Shown: positions 52,359 to 60,770, counted from the stretch's first letter. The stretch: DNA of 64,000 nucleotides from AC-37 sp036389295 (GCA_036389295.1 DASVQB010000021.1:1-64000), one strand, 5' to 3'. The notes: generated by a model from the sequence alone, not told the origin. Made by a program: numbers and translations.

Positions 52359-52786
52359 GGCCGGCCCTCCCGGGCCCGGAGCTCGCGGGCGCGGGCCAGG
52401 AGCGCGTCGGGGTCGTAGCCCAGGCGGCCGAGGACCCCGTCGTCGCCGTAGTAGGCGAGCTTGGCCGCGCTCTCCATCAGCTTGGCGATCGTCCGGACGT
52501 GGACGTTCGGCGAGCGCTCGACGGACTGGACCCACTCGACGCGGCCGGGGCGGTCGAGACGGCGCAGGCGGCGGCCGCGCCCGCCGAGGATCGGCGCCAG
52601 CTCGGCGACGAGCAGCAGGAAGCGCATGGCGACCCGGTTCGCGCGCGGGAGGAGCGTCATCCAGCGGTCGAAGAACGCGACCGCGTCGGTCTCGCGAACG
52701 GGCGGCAGGACCGGCTCGGGGGCCACCACCGCGTCGGTCAGGCAGGCGAATATCGACGCCTCCCTGCCGCTGATCGCGCGCAGCAT
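52355..52786 (-). CDS. Small partner protein of the GMC oxidoreductase
   Basis: The 143-residue protein starts MLRAISGREASIFACLTDAV and is mainly helical. Small helical subunits like this (gluconate dehydrogenase subunit 3-type) are often encoded directly before GMC dehydrogenases. I infer a partner or maturation role from the 4-bp overlap. No signal peptide is visible. TAGGCT lies 6 nt before the ATG. Confidence 0.7.
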   Translation of the reverse strand: MLRAISGREASIFACLTDAVVAPEPVLPPVRETDAVAFFDRWMTLLPRANRVAMRFLLLVAELAPILGGRGRRLRRLDRPGRVEWVQSVERSPNVHVRTIAKLMESAAKLAYYGDDGVLGRLGYDPDALLARARELRAREGRP

Positions 52787-52792
52787 GGCGGG

Positions 52793-52798
52793 AGCCTA
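52793..52798 (-). promoter_or_regulatory. Candidate leaderless -10 TAGGCT
   Basis: TAGGCT on the minus strand, 6 nt before the ATG of the GMC partner gene. Confidence 0.45.
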
Positions 52799-52832
52799 GC
52801 CCGGCCGGCCGGCGCCCGGCCGAGCCTGGTCC

Positions 52833-52838
52833 TATGCT
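52833..52838 (+). promoter_or_regulatory. Candidate leaderless -10 TATGCT
   Basis: TATGCT, 6 nt before the GTG at 52845. Confidence 0.4.
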
Positions 52839-52844
52839 CGCGTC

Positions 52845-53651
52845 GTGGCCACGCCCAACATCCAGAGGGTCGTCGTGGTGCCGGCGCCGCCGGATCAGGT
52901 GCTCCACCAGCTCATGTCCGTCTCCGGCGCCGACAAGTACCAGCCGGTCGCCCAGTCGCCGCAGGGGCTGACGCTCCACCGCAAGCGGATCCCCGTGTGG
53001 GCCGTCGTGCTGGCGATCTTCCTGTTCCCGATCGGGCTGCTGTTCCTGCTCGTGAAGGAGGACGAGACGGTCGGGATCGCGCTCCAGCCGGTCCAGGGCG
53101 GGACGCAGGTGACGATCGGCGGCCAGGCGACCGACACGCTCCAGCGCGCGCTCGAGTACGCGCTGAGCGGCTACCGGCCGAGCCCCGCGGCCCTGCCGCC
53201 GGCCTACGCCGTCCCGCCGCCGGCGTACGCGCAGGGCTACGCGCCGCCCGGCTACCCGCCGTCCCAGGCGCCCGCGCCCGGCCAGGCGCCGCCCCCGCCG
53301 CCCGCGGCGGACGCGGCCTCCGCGGAGCCGTCGCCGGGCGCCGCACCGGAGCCGCCGGGGGGCGCCGAGCCGCCGGCCACGGCGCCGCCGCCGCCCGCTT
53401 CCGAGCCGCCGTCGGGCGCCGAGCCGCCCGCCGCTGGGCCGCCGCCGCCCGCCCCCGTCCCGCCGCCGTACGCGCCTCCGGCTCCCCCGCCCTCCGCGGC
53501 TCCGGCTCCCCCGCGCTCCGCGGCTCCGGCTCCCCCGCCCTCCGCGGCTCCGGGCGGCGGCGCCCCCGGCGGCTTCCTCCCGCCAACCCCGCCGGCTCCC
53601 CCGCCCGGCGGCGGGACCCCCGGCTCGCCGCCGCCCGACCCGCCCGCCTGA
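52845..53651 (+). CDS. Membrane-anchored protein with proline-rich tail
   Basis: Residues ~1-110 form a small domain with one hydrophobic hairpin (VWAVVLAIFLFPIGLLFLLVKED) and VGIALQPVQGGTQVTIGGQA. The remaining ~155 residues are Pro/Ala-rich low complexity, partly from three 24-bp DNA repeats. The family is not recognised, though the folded part resembles small membrane proteins with a short SHOCT-free N domain. GTG start, leaderless type. Confidence 0.75.
   Translation: MATPNIQRVVVVPAPPDQVLHQLMSVSGADKYQPVAQSPQGLTLHRKRIPVWAVVLAIFLFPIGLLFLLVKEDETVGIALQPVQGGTQVTIGGQATDTLQRALEYALSGYRPSPAALPPAYAVPPPAYAQGYAPPGYPPSQAPAPGQAPPPPPAADAASAEPSPGAAPEPPGGAEPPATAPPPPASEPPSGAEPPAAGPPPPAPVPPPYAPPAPPPSAAPAPPRSAAPAPPPSAAPGGGAPGGFLPPTPPAPPPGGGTPGSPPPDPPA
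53480..53551. repeat. Three 24-bp tandem repeats
   Basis: Units at 53480-53503, 53504-53527 and 53528-53551 differ at one position. They encode APPPSAAP-type repeats in the proline-rich tail. Confidence 0.8.
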
Positions 53652-53711
53652 CGGCGCGGCGTCCGCCCCGCCCTGCCGGCTCGCCGGCCGCGCCGGCTCG
53701 GCCGCCGTGCT

Positions 53712-53748
53712 GCTTTTCCCTCGCATAGCGAGGGCTAGATGGAAAAGC
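53712..53748. terminator. Nested hairpin between convergent genes
   Basis: Outer arms GCTTTTCC (53712-53719) and GGAAAAGC (53741-53748) and an inner perfect stem CCCTCGC/GCGAGGG (53718-53724 and 53728-53734). It lies between convergent genes and can act on both strands. Confidence 0.6.
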
Positions 53749-53755
53749 GTCGCGC

Positions 53756-55624
53756 CTAGAGCCCCGGCGGCCTCGTCGCCGCGTGGAGCCGGCGGCGGAC
53801 GAGCCACACCGCGGCGCTCGCCGCGAGCAGGCCCGCGCCCGCGGCGACCAGCAGCAGGGCGGCCGCCGGCCCGCCGTCGTCCTCCTCGCCCGCGCGCGCG
53901 GCGCGGCGGGCCGATCCCGCGACCGGCGCGCTCGGCGAGCCGGCCGGCGCGGGTCCCGTCCCGGCCGTGCCGGGGGAGCCGTCCTCGCCGCTCGAGCGCC
54001 TCCCACGCTCGCCCGCCCCGCGCTTTCCGCGCGCTGAGGCGCCGGCCGTCGCCCCGCCCGCCGCCGCGACGCGCCGGCGGGAGGCCGGCGCGAGCGGGAA
54101 CGGCTTCCCCGCCAGCGCGGTGGCCGCCTGGGCCGTGACCCAGACCGGGGTCTGCCTGCTCGTTCGCGAGTACCGGACGCTCCCGTCCGCCGCCTGGAGC
54201 GAGCGGATGTAGGCGACCGCGGTGCGCCCGCGGCGCGTGAGCGCCCCCGCCCCGCGCCCGACGGCGATCGCGCCCTGGACCGCCCACGAGGTCGACTGGG
54301 CGTTCGAGTCGTCGCCGCGCAGCTGGCCGAGGCCGCCGTCGGAGTTCTGGCTCCGCTTCAGGAACCGGATCGCGCGGTCGACCCGCTTCCCGCCGTCGAG
54401 GCCGGCGGCGCCGAGGGCCTGGAGCACGGCGCCGGTGTCGTCGCTGTCGCTGGCGGCGCCCGGCGCGAAGCCGAACCCGCCGTCGCGGTTCTGCCTGCCG
54501 GCGAGCCAGGCGCGGGCGCGCCGGACCGCGGACGAGCCGGTCGACTCGCCGCCGGCGCGCAGCGCGAGCACGCCGAACGCGGTGTGCGCGACGTTCCCGC
54601 CGAACGACCCGCTCGACCGCTGGCGGCGCTCGAGCTCGGCCATCAGGTCGCGGCCCGCGAACGCGCGCGGGGAGCGACCGGCCGCGCGCACCACGAGGAT
54701 CGTGCGCTCGAGCTCGCCGACGTCGTCGAGGGCGCCCGCATGCGCGCGCACGTAGTCGAGGACGGAGTGGCCGCCCCTCGACACGTCCGCCGGGTTGCGA
54801 CCGCCGGCCGCGATCCCGAGCGCCGCCCAGCCCGTGTGGAGCTGGCTCGACGAGGAGCCGGGCGCGGCGCCGAACCCGCCGTCGGCGTTCTGGGCGCCGC
54901 GCAGGTAGGTGACCGCGCGGCTCGCCGGGGAGGCCTCGCCGGGCGGGGCCGCGAGCAGGAACCCGGCGGCGCCGGCGAGCGCGACGATCGCGACCGCAGC
55001 CGGGCCGGGCGCGGGCGCCGCCGGCCAGCGGACCTCGAAGCGGCGCCGGAAGCGCTCGAGCGCCCGCACGAACGCGGGCCCGAGCAGCAGGCAGAAGGTG
55101 ACGTTCCCGGCGACGTGCGCGACGTCGAACGGCAGCGAGGTCCCGGACACGGCCAGCCACGTCGCGAGGTCGTGCCGCGCGGACAGCGTCCACAGGTGCG
55201 TGTTCATCACGGCGCCGAAGACGAGCCCCGCGAGCCCGCAGGCGACCGCGAGCTGGAGCCGGCCGAGCTCTCGGCCCGCCACCCGCGCCAGCGCCGCGCC
55301 GCCGATGCCCACGAGCCCCCAGCCGGCCATCTGCCACGGGGTCCACGGCCCCTGCGAGATGAAGAAGTTCGACACGAGCGCGGCGATCGCCCCGACTGCG
55401 AAGCCGGGCGCCGCTCCCAGGGCGTAGCCCGCGAACAGCACGATGTCGGTCGTCGGCTTCACGTTGGGGACGGCGGCGAAGGCGATCCGGCCGACGACCG
55501 CCAGCGCGGCGAGCGCCGCCACGAGCGAGATCACGCGCGCGGGCGGGCGCGAGCGCTCGAACCAGCCGAACCCCGCCGCCAGCGCGAGGCCGAGCACGCA
55601 GAACGAGGCGAGCTGCCAGCTCAC
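53756..55624 (-). CDS. ECF S component fused to an extracellular alpha/alpha-barrel domain
   Basis: Residues 1-200 are a polytopic membrane domain of ECF substrate-binding (S component) type, with PTTDIVLFAGYALGAAPGFAVG. After a membrane segment at ~208-226, residues ~232-505 hold repeats QNADGGFG, QNRDGGFGF, QNSDGGLG and QAADGSVRYS typical of the prenyltransferase/squalene-cyclase barrel, without a catalytic DxDD motif. A low-complexity linker and a final membrane segment (~587-608) with an Arg-rich end follow. 622 residues. The GTG overlaps the ATPase stop as GTGA. Because the operon is behind a cobalamin riboswitch and human transcobalamin has this barrel fold, I infer cobalamin binding and uptake. 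Confidence 0.85.
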   Translation of the reverse strand: MSWQLASFCVLGLALAAGFGWFERSRPPARVISLVAALAALAVVGRIAFAAVPNVKPTTDIVLFAGYALGAAPGFAVGAIAALVSNFFISQGPWTPWQMAGWGLVGIGGAALARVAGRELGRLQLAVACGLAGLVFGAVMNTHLWTLSARHDLATWLAVSGTSLPFDVAHVAGNVTFCLLLGPAFVRALERFRRRFEVRWPAAPAPGPAAVAIVALAGAAGFLLAAPPGEASPASRAVTYLRGAQNADGGFGAAPGSSSSQLHTGWAALGIAAGGRNPADVSRGGHSVLDYVRAHAGALDDVGELERTILVVRAAGRSPRAFAGRDLMAELERRQRSSGSFGGNVAHTAFGVLALRAGGESTGSSAVRRARAWLAGRQNRDGGFGFAPGAASDSDDTGAVLQALGAAGLDGGKRVDRAIRFLKRSQNSDGGLGQLRGDDSNAQSTSWAVQGAIAVGRGAGALTRRGRTAVAYIRSLQAADGSVRYSRTSRQTPVWVTAQAATALAGKPFPLAPASRRRVAAAGGATAGASARGKRGAGERGRRSSGEDGSPGTAGTGPAPAGSPSAPVAGSARRAARAGEEDDGGPAAALLLVAAGAGLLAASAAVWLVRRRLHAATRPPGL

Positions 55625-57336
55625 GCGACCAGCTCCCGCTGGAGCAGGCGCGCGCCCTGGTCGGGCGTGAGCGCGCCGCCCGCCCCGTCGAGGATCCGCG
55701 CGACGTCGGTGGTGAAGTGGCGCCCGCCGGCAAGCACGTCGGCGACGGGCCCGTCCGCGATCGCCACGCCCTGCCCGAGCAGGACGACCCGGTCGGCCAC
55801 CTCCGCCGCGAGCTCGGTGTCGTGGGTCGCGACGACCACGGCGGAGCCGGCGGCGGCCAGCTCGCGGAGCCGGCGGGCGAGCCGGTCCTTCCGGGCGCGG
55901 TCCATGCCGCGCGTCGGCTCGTCGAGGCAGACCGCAGCCGGCGGCTGCCCGCCGCCGAGGACGATCTCGAGCGCGAGCCGCTGGCGCTCGCCGCCGGAGA
56001 GGTCCCGGGGGTTGTCGCGCTCGCGGCCCGCCAGCCCCGCCGCCTCGATCCCGGCCGCACCGAGCTCCTGCTCGACCCGCTCGTGCACGAGGTAGTCGCC
56101 CGGCGTCTGGAGCAGGAGCGCGACCTCGCCGGCTCGCTCGACCCGGCCGCGCGTGGGCTCGAGCAGGCCGCGGGCATGGCGCAGCAGCGTGCTCTTCCCG
56201 GCGCCGTTGCGGCCCATGAGGGCGACCCGCTCGCCGGGCGCGACGCTCAGCTCGATCCCGCGCAGGATCGCCGGCCCGTCCGCGACCTCGTGCCAGACGC
56301 CGCGGAAGGCGATCGCCGGCTCGGGCCGGCGGCGCCGCAGGAGGCCGGCGAGTAGACGGCGGGAAGGGGCGCTCGTCGCGGTCGCAGGCGCGTCGCCGGG
56401 GGGCAAAGAGGGCGCCGGGGACGTGCCGGGCGCCGTGGACGGCCGGCGCGCCGGAGGACCGTCCGCCGGTTCGCGCTCCGCCGATTCGCGCTCCGCGCCG
56501 GCGGGCAGCAGGCGAGCCGACCGCAGCCGGTCGCGCGCCTCGCGCACCGACACCGGCAGCGGCGCCAGGCCGGCGCGCGCGAACAGCCGCGCCGCGGGCG
56601 TCGCCAGCGCCGGCCGCTCGGCGGCGGCCCAGCGCAGGAACTCGTCCGGGGCGGCGTCGCAGGCCACCGCGCCGCGCTCCATCGCGACCACGCGGTCGGC
56701 CGCCGCCAGGCAGCGCTCGATCCGGTGCTCGGCCAGCAGCACGGCGATCCCCCACTCCTCGTTGAGCCGCCGCAGGAGCCACACGAGCTCGTCGCCCGCG
56801 ACCGGGTCGAGCTGCGACGACGGCTCGTCCAGCACGAGCAGCGACGGCCGCCCCGCCAGCGCCGCGGCCAGCGCCACGCGCTGGAGCTCGCCGCCGGACA
56901 GGGTGTCGACGCGGCGGTCGAGCAGGTGCGCGACGCCGAGCGCCAGCGCCGTCTCCTCCACAGCGCGGGCGACGGCGGTCGGACTCTCGCCGCGGTGCTC
57001 GAGAGGCAGCGCGATCTCGGCCCTCACCCCGCCCATGACCACCTGCGTCTCGGGCTCCTGGAGGACCGTCCCGCACACGGCCGCCAGCTCGCTCGGCCCG
57101 TGGTCGCGGACGGCCATCCCGGCGACGGTCAGCTCGCCGCTCGCGTCGCCGCCGTGGAAGTGCGGGACGAGGCCGCAGGCCGCGCGCAGCAGGGTCGACT
57201 TGCCGGAGCCCGACTCGCCGGCCACGACCGTGAACGAGCCGGCATCGAGCTCCAGCGTGACGTCGCGGAGCGCCGGCTCGGCAGCGTCGGGGTAGCGGTA
57301 GGTCAGGCCGCGGGCCGCGAGGATCGGCTCAGGCAC
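55621..57336 (-). CDS. ecfA: Fused ECF transporter ATPases (EcfA-EcfA')
   Basis: Two ABC ATPase domains are on one chain. The first has Walker A GESGSGKST (~40-48), LSGGELQRVALA and VLDEPSSQLDP; the second has GRNGAGKST, LSGGERQRLALE and CLDEPTRGMDR. They are joined by a Pro/Ala-rich linker. Such pairs energise ECF vitamin transporters. The GTG at 57336 overlaps the ecfT stop by 8 bp and gives 571 residues. Sequence further upstream in frame is not similar to ATPases. Confidence 0.93.
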   Translation of the reverse strand: MPEPILAARGLTYRYPDAAEPALRDVTLELDAGSFTVVAGESGSGKSTLLRAACGLVPHFHGGDASGELTVAGMAVRDHGPSELAAVCGTVLQEPETQVVMGGVRAEIALPLEHRGESPTAVARAVEETALALGVAHLLDRRVDTLSGGELQRVALAAALAGRPSLLVLDEPSSQLDPVAGDELVWLLRRLNEEWGIAVLLAEHRIERCLAAADRVVAMERGAVACDAAPDEFLRWAAAERPALATPAARLFARAGLAPLPVSVREARDRLRSARLLPAGAERESAEREPADGPPARRPSTAPGTSPAPSLPPGDAPATATSAPSRRLLAGLLRRRRPEPAIAFRGVWHEVADGPAILRGIELSVAPGERVALMGRNGAGKSTLLRHARGLLEPTRGRVERAGEVALLLQTPGDYLVHERVEQELGAAGIEAAGLAGRERDNPRDLSGGERQRLALEIVLGGGQPPAAVCLDEPTRGMDRARKDRLARRLRELAAAGSAVVVATHDTELAAEVADRVVLLGQGVAIADGPVADVLAGGRHFTTDVARILDGAGGALTPDQGARLLQRELVA

Positions 57337-58210
57337 GCGCCACCCCCAGCCGCGCCCCGATCCCCGCGAACGGCGCCAGCCCCGCAACCGCGAGCGTGGC
57401 GGCGAGCGCCAGCTCCGGCGCCCCCGCGGCGACCTCCAGGGTCGGGTACGGGTCCACCGCGCCCGCGCCCGCGAGCTTGCCCGCCACCGCCGCGCTCGCC
57501 ACGACGAGCGCCGCTCCGGCCACGCGGCCGTCGTGCCGCGACCACGGCGCCCACCCGGCCCGCGGGCGGCTGGCCGACGCGTAGCCGCGCACCTCCAGGG
57601 ACGCCGCAACGTCCACCGCGCGGTCGAGCGCGCGGGTGATCGCTGCGACCGCGACGGCGCCCCGCCGCGGGGGGTCGGGCCGGCACCGCGCCGCCTCGGC
57701 GATCCGGACCGCGTCGCGCTGGAGCACCGGGACGAGCCGCGTGGCCAGCGAGCCGGTGAGCGCCGAGCGGTAGGAGACGCGCCGCAGGAGGCGGAGCACG
57801 TCGTCCGGGTCGATCGCCGCCGAGTACAGCGCGAACGCGGCGGCGAGCACGAGCAGTCGCAGCCCGCTCACGGCGCCGTACCCGACGGCCTCGAGCGTCA
57901 CGTCGAGACGCCGGCCGAGCACCTCGCCCCCGCGCGCGATCACGGTCGTCCCGTCGCGCGAGACGAGCGCGTTCACCCCCACGATCAGCAGCACGAGCGG
58001 CACGGCGACCCGCGCGGCCAGCCGCAGCTCCGCCGCCACGCCCGCCCGGGCGGTCGCTCCGCACACCCCGACCAGCGCGCCCGCGAGCACCACCGGGCTG
58101 TCGTACAGCACGGCGACCAGCGCGAACGCGAGGCACAGGCACACGCCGGCGCCGGCGCGCGCGGCGTGGAGCGAGCTCGTGCCCGGCCGGTAGGTGGGGA
58201 CGAGCTTCAC
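57329..58210 (-). CDS. ecfT: ECF transporter transmembrane component EcfT
   Basis: The 293-residue protein has about six hydrophobic segments and the cytoplasmic coupling motifs of EcfT: EAARCRPDPPRRG and SLEVRGYASASRP (ARG-type boxes that touch the ATPases). It starts with GTG overlapping the upstream lipoprotein gene stop as GTGA and is followed by the fused ATPase. It should couple the ATPases to the S component encoded at 53756-55624. Confidence 0.9.
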   Translation of the reverse strand: MKLVPTYRPGTSSLHAARAGAGVCLCLAFALVAVLYDSPVVLAGALVGVCGATARAGVAAELRLAARVAVPLVLLIVGVNALVSRDGTTVIARGGEVLGRRLDVTLEAVGYGAVSGLRLLVLAAAFALYSAAIDPDDVLRLLRRVSYRSALTGSLATRLVPVLQRDAVRIAEAARCRPDPPRRGAVAVAAITRALDRAVDVAASLEVRGYASASRPRAGWAPWSRHDGRVAGAALVVASAAVAGKLAGAGAVDPYPTLEVAAGAPELALAATLAVAGLAPFAGIGARLGVARA

Positions 58211-59247
58211 TCCGCCCCCACCACCGGCAGCCGCACGGCCCCGCCCGGCTCGACCGCCACCGCGAACGCCCCGTGCAGGCGCTCCTCCGACAGCTCACCC
58301 GCCGCGCGCTCGACGCCGCGCTCGTCGGTCCCGGTGACGAGCCAGACGAGCCCCTCGGTCGACTCGCCCTCGGTCACGGCCACGAGGCCCGTGCCGGGTG
58401 CCGCGGCGCGCACGACCCGGGCGTCGGGGTCGAGGAGCTGGAGCGTCCGGCCGCCGCCGTCGAACCGCGCGAACACCCCGCTGGCGCGCGGGCCCCGCTC
58501 GAGCTGGGAGGCGTCGCGCAGCTCGCGGAGCGCCGACCAGCGGCCGACGAGCACCCGGATCACCCTGTCGCCGCCCTGGCCGGCCAGCGCCGCGCCCGTC
58601 GCGACGACGCCCTCGTCGGCCAGCCGCCGCTGCACGTCGGCGCACGCCCGGCTGGTCCGCCGCTCGCACTGGACGCGCACCGGCAGGCGCTTGCCGCGGT
58701 AGCCGTGCAGGAGCGGCTCGGGGTAGGCGCCGACGATCGCCGGCACCCGCATCGCCCCCCGCCAGCTCCGGTGGTCCCACTGGACCCGGTCGCCCGGCGA
58801 GAGGCCGAAGTCCGCCGCGCCGAGGCTCGGCTCGATGCCGTTGACGTAGTAGAACCAGTCGCGCCGGGCCGGCTCGTCGCCGCGCACGCCGTCGATCGAG
58901 TCGACGAAGCCTCCGCCGAAGCGGGTCTCGACGTCGTGGGTCTTCTGGAGGAAGCGCATCACGGTGTCGCTCTCGTGCACCGTCGCGACGCGCGCCGTGC
59001 CGCCGAGGAACCGGTGGCCGAAGTCGCGGGTCACCTCGATCCGGGCGCCGCCCTCGCGCTCCTCGCCCGGGCCGACGCCGCAGCCGGACAGCGCGAGCGC
59101 CAGCGCGGCGGCGAGGATCGCGCCGGCCCGGTTCCGCTGAGGGCGCCTAGCCGACGTCGACCTCCTCCGAGAACGAGCGGACGTCCCCGGACCGCTCGGC
59201 GTGGACCCGGTGGCGGCCCGGCGGGAGCTGGAGGACCGCCTCGCCAT
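58207..59247 (-). CDS. DUF4430-like lipoprotein, candidate cobalamin-binding
   Basis: The signal AGAILAAALALALSGCGV has a lipobox (LSGC), so the mature protein is lipid-anchored. The following TVMRFLQKTHDVET and DWFYYVNGIEPSLGAADFGL-S-PGD pattern matches DUF4430-type domains, which resemble the beta domain of transcobalamin. A second half (~180 residues) is not recognised. The true start is unclear: the ATG at 59247 gives a 40-residue Arg-rich extension, while a perfect GGAGGAGG at about 59164-59171 has no ATG, GTG or TTG behind it in frame. Part of the operon behind the cobalamin riboswitch. Confidence 0.8.
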   Translation of the reverse strand: MARRSSSSRRAATGSTPSGPGTSARSRRRSTSARRPQRNRAGAILAAALALALSGCGVGPGEEREGGARIEVTRDFGHRFLGGTARVATVHESDTVMRFLQKTHDVETRFGGGFVDSIDGVRGDEPARRDWFYYVNGIEPSLGAADFGLSPGDRVQWDHRSWRGAMRVPAIVGAYPEPLLHGYRGKRLPVRVQCERRTSRACADVQRRLADEGVVATGAALAGQGGDRVIRVLVGRWSALRELRDASQLERGPRASGVFARFDGGGRTLQLLDPDARVVRAAAPGTGLVAVTEGESTEGLVWLVTGTDERGVERAAGELSEERLHGAFAVAVEPGGAVRLPVVGAE

Positions 59248-59881
59248 CGGCGTCGGCGGTCGCCGTGACGTCGCCCGACCGGACCGTCGCACCCTCGGCG
59301 GGGACGGACCTGCCGCGGTCGTCGTGGGCGCGCACGTGGACGGCCGCCCGGCCGGGGCCGGCGGGCTCGACCCGCACCGCGAGCGTCCGCTGGCAGCTCC
59401 GCGTCCTCGTGTCGAGCCGGCAGTAGAACCAGGTGACCCGCGCGCCGTCCCTCAGGCGGCCGCGGCCGAACGGTCCGCTCGGGTCCGCCGCCCCCGCGGT
59501 GGCGATCTTCGATCCGACCTTGTAGACCCAGCCGTCCACGCCCCTGTTCGAGTCGCCGCCGATCCGGCGCACGAACAGGCCGGCCCCGTCGGCCGGGCTG
59601 CGCGAGCACGAGCCGTAGTCGCGCAGGCGGAGCTTCGGCGGGTCGATCCGCGCGAGGGCGGCCAGCGGCGTGCCGGTGCCGGCGGCGCAGTCCCTGCCGC
59701 CGACGCGGACGGTCGCCTTCTTCGCGGTCGCGGCCCGCTCGAGCGCCGAGCCGTCCCGGAACGCGACGAGCTGCTCGACGCGCGGGTACTTCGCCTTGGC
59801 CGCGCCGGCCGGCGGGGGGACGGACGCGGCGGCGACGCCGAGCACCGCCGCCGCCGTCGCCGCGAGGACGCGGCCCCTCAA
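59147..59881 (-). CDS. Secreted DUF4430-like protein with C-terminal beta domain
   Basis: The TTG at 59881 overlaps the previous stop as TTGA and begins a signal peptide (VLAATAAAVLGVAAASVPPPAG). The middle has the DUF4430-type pattern GVDGWVYKVGSKIATAGAAD, then GARVTWFYC. Residues ~185-244 look like a small carrier-type beta sandwich (VPAEGATVRSGDVTATADAD). Five or more cysteines may form disulfides. 244 residues. Cobalamin binding is inferred from operon context. Confidence 0.8.
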   Translation of the reverse strand: MRGRVLAATAAAVLGVAAASVPPPAGAAKAKYPRVEQLVAFRDGSALERAATAKKATVRVGGRDCAAGTGTPLAALARIDPPKLRLRDYGSCSRSPADGAGLFVRRIGGDSNRGVDGWVYKVGSKIATAGAADPSGPFGRGRLRDGARVTWFYCRLDTRTRSCQRTLAVRVEPAGPGRAAVHVRAHDDRGRSVPAEGATVRSGDVTATADADGEAVLQLPPGRHRVHAERSGDVRSFSEEVDVG

Positions 59882-60564
59882 CGCACCCGGACCCGGAGCC
59901 GGTTCGACCGGATCGTCCCGGACTTCGCGGCCTTGAACTCGTAGACGCCCGGCCGCGAGATCCGCAGCAGGACGCGGCCCTTGGAGCTCGTCCTCTTGCC
60001 GCCGACCGTCGCGCCCTTGACGCGCTTGCCGGTCAGGCCGTCCAGCACGAACAGGGCGAACCTCTCGCCCGCCTCGGCGCGCTTCTCCCCCGACAGCCGG
60101 AGCTTGGCCTTGCCGAAGCTGTCGAAGGCGACCAGCACCTGGTCGGCCGGCTCGACGCGCTGCTGGCAGCCGCCGAGGTCCGTGTCCTTGAAGTTCAGGA
60201 CCGTGCCCCAGAACTGCGTGCTGGTGGCCGCGTCCGGACCGACCTTGTCGACCAGGAAGTCCTCGAAGCTCTCCGACCACGAGCCCGACCACGCGATGCC
60301 CGCCTTGTGCATCGCGCTGTCGAACGCGCCGGTGAGAGTCGGGCCGGGGGTCGAGTTGGCGCCGCCGTTGGTGCCGTCGCACTTGTGCGGGCCGCTCGCG
60401 TCGCCCGTGACGTCGTGGGCCTCGGTCATGACGTTGCCCTCGAAGAGCGTCTTCTCGACGCCCTCCACGCGCACGTTGACCTTGATCGGGGCCGCCTGGG
60501 CGGCGGTTGCAGCGAGGGCCAGCACGCATGCAGCGACGGTGCCGGCGAGGAAACGGATCTTCAT
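59878..60564 (-). CDS. Secreted DUF4430-like protein, first gene after the B12 riboswitch
   Basis: The ATG at 60564 starts a signal peptide (FLAGTVAACVLALAATAAQA). The N-terminal part, IKVNVRVEGVEKTLFEG and later FEDFLVDKVG, QFWGTVLNFKDTD and VEPADQVLVAFD, fits a DUF4430-like beta domain; a C-terminal beta sandwich (GKRVKGATVGGKRTSSKGR) follows. Two cysteines. 228 residues. It sits directly behind the riboswitch with Shine-Dalgarno AGGGGAGG, so its translation is the most directly controlled. Confidence 0.8.
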   Translation of the reverse strand: MKIRFLAGTVAACVLALAATAAQAAPIKVNVRVEGVEKTLFEGNVMTEAHDVTGDASGPHKCDGTNGGANSTPGPTLTGAFDSAMHKAGIAWSGSWSESFEDFLVDKVGPDAATSTQFWGTVLNFKDTDLGGCQQRVEPADQVLVAFDSFGKAKLRLSGEKRAEAGERFALFVLDGLTGKRVKGATVGGKRTSSKGRVLLRISRPGVYEFKAAKSGTIRSNRLRVRVR

Positions 60565-60597
60565 CTGAGCCTCCCCTTCCGCGAGGGAACGTGGCTT

Positions 60598-60753
60598 CCG
60601 GCCGGAGGCAGGTCTCCTGGCTCCCGGTTTCGCCCCTCCCGCGCCTTCCCAGGGAGCGTGGCGCTCCCCAGTGGCGATGGTGCGGTGGGCCTAGCCGATC
60701 ACAGTGGCGGGACCGCGCCGGTTTCGCACCGGACTTCCCTAGACCACCGGCCG
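60598..60753 (-). ncRNA. Cobalamin (adenosylcobalamin-type) riboswitch
   Basis: On the minus strand the B12 box AGCCAGGAGACCTGCC (about 60608-60623) is perfect. Upstream are GGGAAGTCCGGTGCGAAACC, CCCGCCACTGTGA and CACTGG...GGGAAGG, all in order as in the cobalamin family. P1 can form from GGCCGG near 60747-60752 and CCGGCC near 60598-60603. After the aptamer, TCCC can pair with the GGGA of the Shine-Dalgarno AGGGGAGG, suggesting translational control. It precedes the secreted-protein/ECF operon. Confidence 0.95.
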
Positions 60754-60770
60754 CTTGTCGCGGACAAGCC

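Noticed and set aside
57337..57609. N-terminal extension of the fused ATPase
   Set aside because: It is Arg/Trp-rich shadow of ecfT, and the ATPase domain begins right after the GTG at 57336.
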